Part shown: positions 60,701 to 64,000 of the stretch, one piece after another | How positions within the stretch are numbered: the stretch's first letter is position 1 | How the letters are laid out: each line of letters opens with the position of its first letter | Assembly: GCA_965221215.1 (NCBI GenBank) | Contig: OZ244872.1 | Coordinates: 2,914,001 to 2,978,000 of the forward strand | DNA length: 64,000 nucleotides | Direction: 5' to 3' | DNA from: Aldehydirespirator sp965221215 | GTDB lineage: Bacteria > Actinomycetota > Acidimicrobiia > Acidimicrobiales > Aldehydirespiratoraceae | Notes under the pieces: generated by a model | Seen by the model: only the letters and a program-made list of their open reading frames with translations | Database searches by the model: none | What the model was told of the DNA's origin: nothing | Translations under genes and position numbers: made by a program

Positions 60701-63700
60701 GCGATCAGCTACGAGTGGCAGACCAGCAGCGACAACGGCGCCAACTGGACCGCGGCCGGCGGAACAGGCGCCGCCACCGCCTCCTACACGGTGGCTTCCT
60801 CCGACGCCGGCAACCTGCTGCGGGTGCAGGTCGAATACACCGACGGCGGCGGCACCGACGAGACGGTCCACTCCGCCGAAGTCACAGCCTTCACCTACCC
60901 GGGCGCCAAGGCCCGGTTCGCGGTCACCGACGCCACCGCCCAGGAGGCCTCGTCGGCCGAGACCAACGCGCAGAGCGCCCAGTTCACCGTCACCGTCGAA
61001 GATCAGGCCAGCCCCATCGGCGACGAATCGGTGGGGTACTACCTCGACTTCACCGGCGGCGCCATCGGCACCGACTTCAACCTGGCACTGGTGGCCGCTC
61101 AAGGAGTGACGCTCACCACGGTGAACCCGCAGCGGGCGCTGGTGACCTTCACCGCCGCCGGCGGAGTGCGGCCCGCGGCCACGGCCACCGTCTGGCTGAA
61201 AGCCCTCGCCGACGACAACACCACCGAGGACACCTTCACCATCACCCCCGACACCGCCGACTACCACGGCAGCCTGGCCGCCGGGGCCGTGCTCGCCGGC
61301 AGCGCGGCCGACGTCACCGTCACCGACATCAGCGACTCGGCCAACACGGTGCAGTTCGCCGCCGCCACCGCCACCGTCACCGAGGGCGACGCAGCTGGCA
61401 ACGACCTCACCGTGACGCTGAACGTGGCCCACTCGGCGGCGACCAATCCCGCCGGCGGGGTGACGGTCACCGTCATCGACGGCAGCGCCGCCTACAGCGA
61501 CGACTTCACCAGTACCCCCAGCGGCGCCCGAGCCTCCCCCGGACGTCACACCTTCAACGTCGCCTGGTTGGCGGGGGCCACCACCGCCACCTTCACGATC
61601 AGCACCGCCCCCGACTTCGACGACGAACCCAACGAGGGTTTCGAGCTGGCGCTGTCGGCCCCCACCGGCGGCGGCGCTGAGCCCTACAACGTGGGTGCGC
61701 AGGCCGCCATGGCGGTGATCATCACCGACGATGACCCCACCTCGGTGGCGCTGTGGGGCGGCGGCGCGGCCCGTGAGGGCAGCGCGGTGGACCCGAGTGA
61801 GGCGAACATGCGGGTGCGTCTGGGCCGCCCGCTGGCTGTCCTGCCCGACGGCACGGCCGAGACAGTGACCGTGCCGCTTCAGGTGGACGGCGGCCGCGCC
61901 TTCGGTACCGGCGACCTCACCTGGAGCCTGCACACCGGCACTGGCGCAGTGCTCGGCGCGCCGGCCACGAACACGCCCACGGTCACGTTCACCGCGGCCG
62001 AGGGCAAGACGGTGCAGGAGGCTGTGATCGCTCTGCAGCGGGCCGACGCCAGCAGCAGCAGCTCCGTCGAACCGATCGATGTCACGCTGGGCGCCCTGCC
62101 GACCGGCTTCGAGGCTCACCCCGACCGGGCGCAGGCCCTCTTCGCGGTGATCATCAGCGCCGACTCGGCCGCTCCCGTGGTGGCCGCCCCGCCGACGGTC
62201 AGCCTCACCGAGGGCGGCGCCGACGACGCCTACTTCCTCGCCCTGTCCACCGAGCCGACCGGGGCGGTCACCATCACCGTGACCTCCGCCGACACCGGTG
62301 CGGTGGCGCTGAAACAACAGGATCCGGCCCGCACCGGGCCCACCACCACCCTCAACGCCGACGGCACGCTCACCGTCTCGTGGCCCGCGCCCACCGGCGG
62401 CAACGCCAACGCCTGGCAGGTGCCGGCCCCGGTGGTGGTCAGCCCGGTGACCGACGCCGACGCCGGCGACGAGTCGGTGACCATCACCCACGCGGTGGCC
62501 GGCTACAGCGGCGTGAGTTCCGGTCCGGAGGTGACGGTGACCGTCGTCGATGCCTCGGTGGGCATCAACATCATCCAGACCGGCGCCGGCACCGAGGTGC
62601 CAGAGGACGGCAGCACCAGCGACTCCTACAGCCTGGTGCTCAAGACCGAGCCCACCGCCGACGTGACCGTCACCGTGGAGATCGCGTCGGGCGACACCGG
62701 GGCGGTCACCGTTGCCTCGTCCGCGCCCGGCGCCGTCAACAACAACGACGGCACCGTCACCCTCATCTTCACCGCCGGCAACTGGAATGCGGCGCAGGCC
62801 GTCGACGTGACCGGGGTAGACGACAGCACCGACAATCCCGTCGGCCGGGCCGCGGTGATCTCCCACACCGCGGCTTCGAGCGACTCCGACTATGACGGCC
62901 TGCCCGTCGCCGACGTGAACGCCAACGTGATCGACGACGACCCGACCGAGGTTCGCCTGGCTGCCGCGGCGGGCGTCTTCCGCGAGCAGGCGGGCGGCGG
63001 CGGCGTGATCGTCGATGTGGAGTTGGACCGTGCGCTGGTCGACGGTGAGAGCCTCACCGTGCCGCTGGTGATCACCACCTCTACCGGTGCTCCTCTCAGC
63101 GGCGCAGAGCGGCTGTGGGAGATCACCGTCACCGGCGGGGGCACGTCGCTGCGCAACGCCGACACCGCCACCCCGCTGCTCACTTTCAGCGGCCCCAGCG
63201 CGGCCGCGGCCCGGCTGCGGTTCGCTCCCCGCACCGGCACCGGCGACACGGACACTGCCGATGAGCAGATCAAGCTGGCCTTCGGCGACTTCACCGACGA
63301 CGGCAGCGGTTTCAGGACCAGTCTTCAGGGCGGCGCGGTGGCCTATTCCGACGGCGACGGTTCCAGGGAGACCGCCGGGGAGGTGGCCGAGTTCGTGTTG
63401 GGAGACGATGACGGCGGCGCGGCGCCGATCGCGGTGCGGTGGTTCGACGCCGACGGCATTGTGGCGCTGCCTCCGCAGGCGGCGGTGGCTGAGGGCATGG
63501 AGCGTGGTGTGGTGGTGAGGTTGGCTGACGGCCATCTCGGCCCGGTGAGCATCCCGCTCGATGTCGTGGTCGGCACCGCGGCGGCCGCCGACTTCGACCT
63601 GCCCGCAACGGTGGAGATCCCCTTCGGCGAGTCTGAGGTTCGGTTCGATTTCGTCGCTCGCGCCGATGCCGATCCGGCGGAGTCCGACGAGACCGTGGCG

Positions 63701-64000
63701 GTCACCTTGTGCCCTGCCGCGACGTGTCCGCAGGGATATTCCGCGGGCGCCATCGCGCCGACCACGACCTTCACGATCACCCAGTTGTCGCTGCTGTTGG
63801 TGAAGGTGACCGGGGGCGGCAGTATCGCCGGCGAGGCCAGCAGCGGCAGCCATGCGACCGTCGAGGTGGGTGTGGAGCTGAGCCGCCGCCTCGACGCCGG
63901 CGAGGTGCTGGAGGTGCCCCTGGTGCTCGCCACCGACACCGGCGCGGCCCTGTCGGGTCGAACCAACCGCGATTTCTTCATCACCGCGTCGGGCACCGGG
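54749..64000 (+). CDS. Giant secreted surface protein with Calx-beta-like repeats (continues past window)
   Basis: The frame is open without a stop for 3,084 codons to the last base of the window. ATG 54749 gives a good signal peptide (MRRLGVEALAVLVLGSLLAV, then VPHAASEAQTPA); ATG 54680 is in frame and an alternative. About residues 37-536 hold four Calx-beta-like units of roughly 120 residues. These share the pattern WNxxQTVTITGxDDxxDN, IxH and a VTVxDDDT end (for example WNQAQTVTITGIDDDIDQED). More units lie at about 1228-1350, 2050-2330 and 2478-2732. A cadherin-like segment plus an Ig-like segment (YEWQTSSDNGANWT) spans about 1843-2050. Asp-rich loops suggest calcium binding. Likely a cell-surface adhesin or matrix protein; its anchor is outside the window. 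Confidence 0.85.
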   Translation, partial: MRRLGVEALAVLVLGSLLAVVPHAASEAQTPAAGLVFSTTSITVGEYGGNPDGTGEASYTVKLATEPTHDVEITVTSSDPSAAWTKIGPGTGGEKNTLTFTPTSWNTEQTITARGRNDRLDNPGDQRDVKFNHTSVSSDPNYNNKAFGSVDVTVTDEDTAGMDFSKEPSPPKSMDEGSTFDYRVWLTSQPTHDVTVTATSAHKGRLKFHTGTGTPSDSVTLTFTPTSWGMQARQTVTITAVRDYIDNLGPEQTVIAVRHTAASVDPTYDGLTDTEQHVNIRLKDLDTAGVPVTEPGSTNLGEAGSTTYTVRLGSKPLSAVTIRATSSLPGVAVVGLGAENTGPHVDLKFEPDNWNQAQTVTITGIDDDIDQEDDIRAVTISHAVTVGDGGMYPTTRQIDSVSVNVNDDDTAGVSISNRRITLPESGLLSFYTVELRSRPLKNVTVRVTSDTPSAAKVRCCSPASPPGSFSLVFTADENWRRPQSVFVTPVDDNVENFADRTTTISHEVTVGDGGKYTTDFQIPPVLVTLTDDETSSRSSFTSVGTVQVRTVQVGALQQQKDELNHYVRGSGNEKYFARGAVTIRLPNRLQFRGDDYCAFESGSGNSKATEIALEGGNCTGNGSDGSPVGMVDGASVKVRFPANGVTVEELTRIGGAGSQTAEVKLSITGKALRELFEGNPAKASVVLDIGGVLVRSSIIDAVTGNACDANRNIDAGSSTCLTPVRGQIDFGATVHKNWQLLTRDNQMTVYEGDEIKLRVTVPADPTAFRTPRDWELGVALKYSGENITEDDHPGSPLTDAGQTFLGVGARPTPPSQPDIQTYDFKVVVPTDEAEEPDEQLHIQIDADEVLPLARFVPSPVIVTVRDSTPTSVKVSVTDEYATERTVSPPAPAVIRLETSRPLASTEKIEVPLVITGTPAVALGADYTLEAVPADGVSLSGSTVTFDGTGGDSPQVAEILLHALNDADKDTEVLTVTIPKGESDSDPDAPVLTGTGFLHKGAKQDVVGKGSDTITFIEDDPDTYTWGHAWVFPAGRNVPTSSGNLSHGFIGEDGFRRVGQSDEFEAKLDVNVSGTDTGVTNFTVGVKLAGATDGRGGWTGSGSNVFASDVALNGGDVTRGGNTVTVGPSIELQNAPDGLVIHAAKRISDSRLSLTFRLSSAGMAALRTDQDFEVKIGGMLLDENQRLNGVNPTSLVQKTHCDENYDLSEVGKCRPVVFRFRLQAGPGIHVTESDGSTEMADTAGETDTYTVTLEEAPSATVTVTPTSSDTSVVTTSGPLVFSPSDSGAALTKTVTVTTAAGGDDDADNPGGSSAGVTITHTIATTDSDYSGLTVDDVTVNLRDDEPTVVSIETATPVFGITDLLKEGTASEADLRTTQLRVTFSRAPRRGESVDLPLALSADGVDDAVFFTGAARRVELNQWTVPQQGLTVTGFDGGSVAPVLSVDAGNRSSIQSSYSMRLSVRHSTDDGDSTDDHFEVGLAGGAGAMLESTFEGGVVVDDVKYTVPVTLIDDEAPQGVVADTTPLDIEEGAAAAVPVRMAAPITGNAITVQAAYGRKAGVTHDDAAVNDKLQLSTDALSFTASGGATPWWKPQALTVTAAQDDDVFDHRDIEVELQISGESSVTLVPVTITDDDAPQGTLTLSDTSFSVLDFEEYGNYWRLFLDVTPGGDYVFARASTVSFDHARFLLSYVNGNPQRYTTLISLGYQYSTGTEMYTPSAQLVGGPEGLRIGSTANFSNKPDIPPHQEPGTLGLVVPGLGPGGTGRLALTLTPEARKALTADTEVTLRIGYNFIEGTTNRYGGTPAGRDVDLCAGNPDIDDATVCPAAEATFTLAPLDQNPVDPEWLTPPDDLTITENAKGTPTEIRVGSRVQAIDRNGDVVTYSLKAPVPDGFSIGKRGQIFYTGAGIDREALTDSQIPLTVVATSTGADGSDTSIEQAVVVTVADVDEGDATVTLRDDAIGRVGSTLHVTDVSGDEDGDPAADAISYEWQTSSDNGANWTAAGGTGAATASYTVASSDAGNLLRVQVEYTDGGGTDETVHSAEVTAFTYPGAKARFAVTDATAQEASSAETNAQSAQFTVTVEDQASPIGDESVGYYLDFTGGAIGTDFNLALVAAQGVTLTTVNPQRALVTFTAAGGVRPAATATVWLKALADDNTTEDTFTITPDTADYHGSLAAGAVLAGSAADVTVTDISDSANTVQFAAATATVTEGDAAGNDLTVTLNVAHSAATNPAGGVTVTVIDGSAAYSDDFTSTPSGARASPGRHTFNVAWLAGATTATFTISTAPDFDDEPNEGFELALSAPTGGGAEPYNVGAQAAMAVIITDDDPTSVALWGGGAAREGSAVDPSEANMRVRLGRPLAVLPDGTAETVTVPLQVDGGRAFGTGDLTWSLHTGTGAVLGAPATNTPTVTFTAAEGKTVQEAVIALQRADASSSSSVEPIDVTLGALPTGFEAHPDRAQALFAVIISADSAAPVVAAPPTVSLTEGGADDAYFLALSTEPTGAVTITVTSADTGAVALKQQDPARTGPTTTLNADGTLTVSWPAPTGGNANAWQVPAPVVVSPVTDADAGDESVTITHAVAGYSGVSSGPEVTVTVVDASVGINIIQTGAGTEVPEDGSTSDSYSLVLKTEPTADVTVTVEIASGDTGAVTVASSAPGAVNNNDGTVTLIFTAGNWNAAQAVDVTGVDDSTDNPVGRAAVISHTAASSDSDYDGLPVADVNANVIDDDPTEVRLAAAAGVFREQAGGGGVIVDVELDRALVDGESLTVPLVITTSTGAPLSGAERLWEITVTGGGTSLRNADTATPLLTFSGPSAAAARLRFAPRTGTGDTDTADEQIKLAFGDFTDDGSGFRTSLQGGAVAYSDGDGSRETAGEVAEFVLGDDDGGAAPIAVRWFDADGIVALPPQAAVAEGMERGVVVRLADGHLGPVSIPLDVVVGTAAAADFDLPATVEIPFGESEVRFDFVARADADPAESDETVAVTLCPAATCPQGYSAGAIAPTTTFTITQLSLLLVKVTGGGSIAGEASSGSHATVEVGVELSRRLDAGEVLEVPLVLATDTGAALSGRTNRDFFITASGTG

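Noticed and set aside
60494..63853. 1,119-codon minus-strand frame
   Set aside because: It lies opposite the giant repeat protein. The Gly/Val/His/Arg-rich product mirrors the repeat codons.

Overview
The window is about 64 kb of high-GC DNA carrying the replication-origin region of an actinobacterial chromosome. The gene order is close to the mycobacterial origin neighbourhood: pcnA, sigma/anti-sigma, trxB, trxA, cwlM, then parB, parA, rsmG, jag, yidC, yidD, rnpA and rpmH on the opposite strand, then dnaA, dnaN, recF, dciA, gyrB, gyrA, a DUF3566 gene and tRNA-Ile. Actinobacteria-typical families (DUF5318, DUF3566, an F420/Ddn-type protein, DUF222-HNH) support this. The gene content as a whole resembles Acidimicrobiia, perhaps marine or host-associated, but that placement is inference. 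No rRNA genes, CRISPR arrays or insertion sequences were found.

Layout. 1-4.95 kb: minus-strand rpsF-ssb-rpsR-rplI-dnaB cluster with panB upstream, and the start of an acyl-CoA dehydrogenase at the window edge. 5.1-13.3 kb: plus-strand pcnA, DUF5318, GNAT, DegV, an ECF sigma/anti-sigma pair, trxB, trxA and a CwlM-like protein whose amidase domain looks dead. 13.3-18.7 kb: chromosome partitioning and membrane insertion genes, with a near-perfect parS site inside the end of rsmG. 18.7-20.7 kb: dnaA and the probable oriC. 20.7-29.4 kb: dnaN to tRNA-Ile. 29.5-32.2 kb: an NAD-binding dehydrogenase-like protein, a HisN-type phosphatase and a possible WXG100-like protein. 32.2-44.4 kb: a long redox gene run combining an FMN 2-hydroxyacid dehydrogenase, an FeS-NrfD fusion, a molybdopterin oxidoreductase, an F420-type protein, heterotetrameric sarcosine oxidase (soxBDAG) and a membrane cytochrome c. 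44.6-50.9 kb: pgi and a variable stretch (DUF4143 ATPase, decayed DUF6361 gene, DUF222-HNH, Fic). 51.0-54.4 kb: hemB, hemL and a YceI-like lipid-binding-fold protein. 54.7 kb to the end: one uninterrupted giant secreted protein (more than 3,080 residues) made largely of Calx-beta-like repeats, still open at the window edge.

Three things stand out. First, a dispersed repeat, with a core resembling GAGCGGCCCGTGAGCG plus flanking arms, sits just behind the stop codons of many genes and follows the direction of the gene before it. Second, short tandem duplications copy the 3' ends of genes (jag, soxD, hemL); at soxD and hemL they create tiny ATGA-coupled reading frames. Third, the giant surface protein is preceded by a 13-C homopolymer. 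Several reading frames over 500 codons opposite real genes are GC-driven shadows and were left out.
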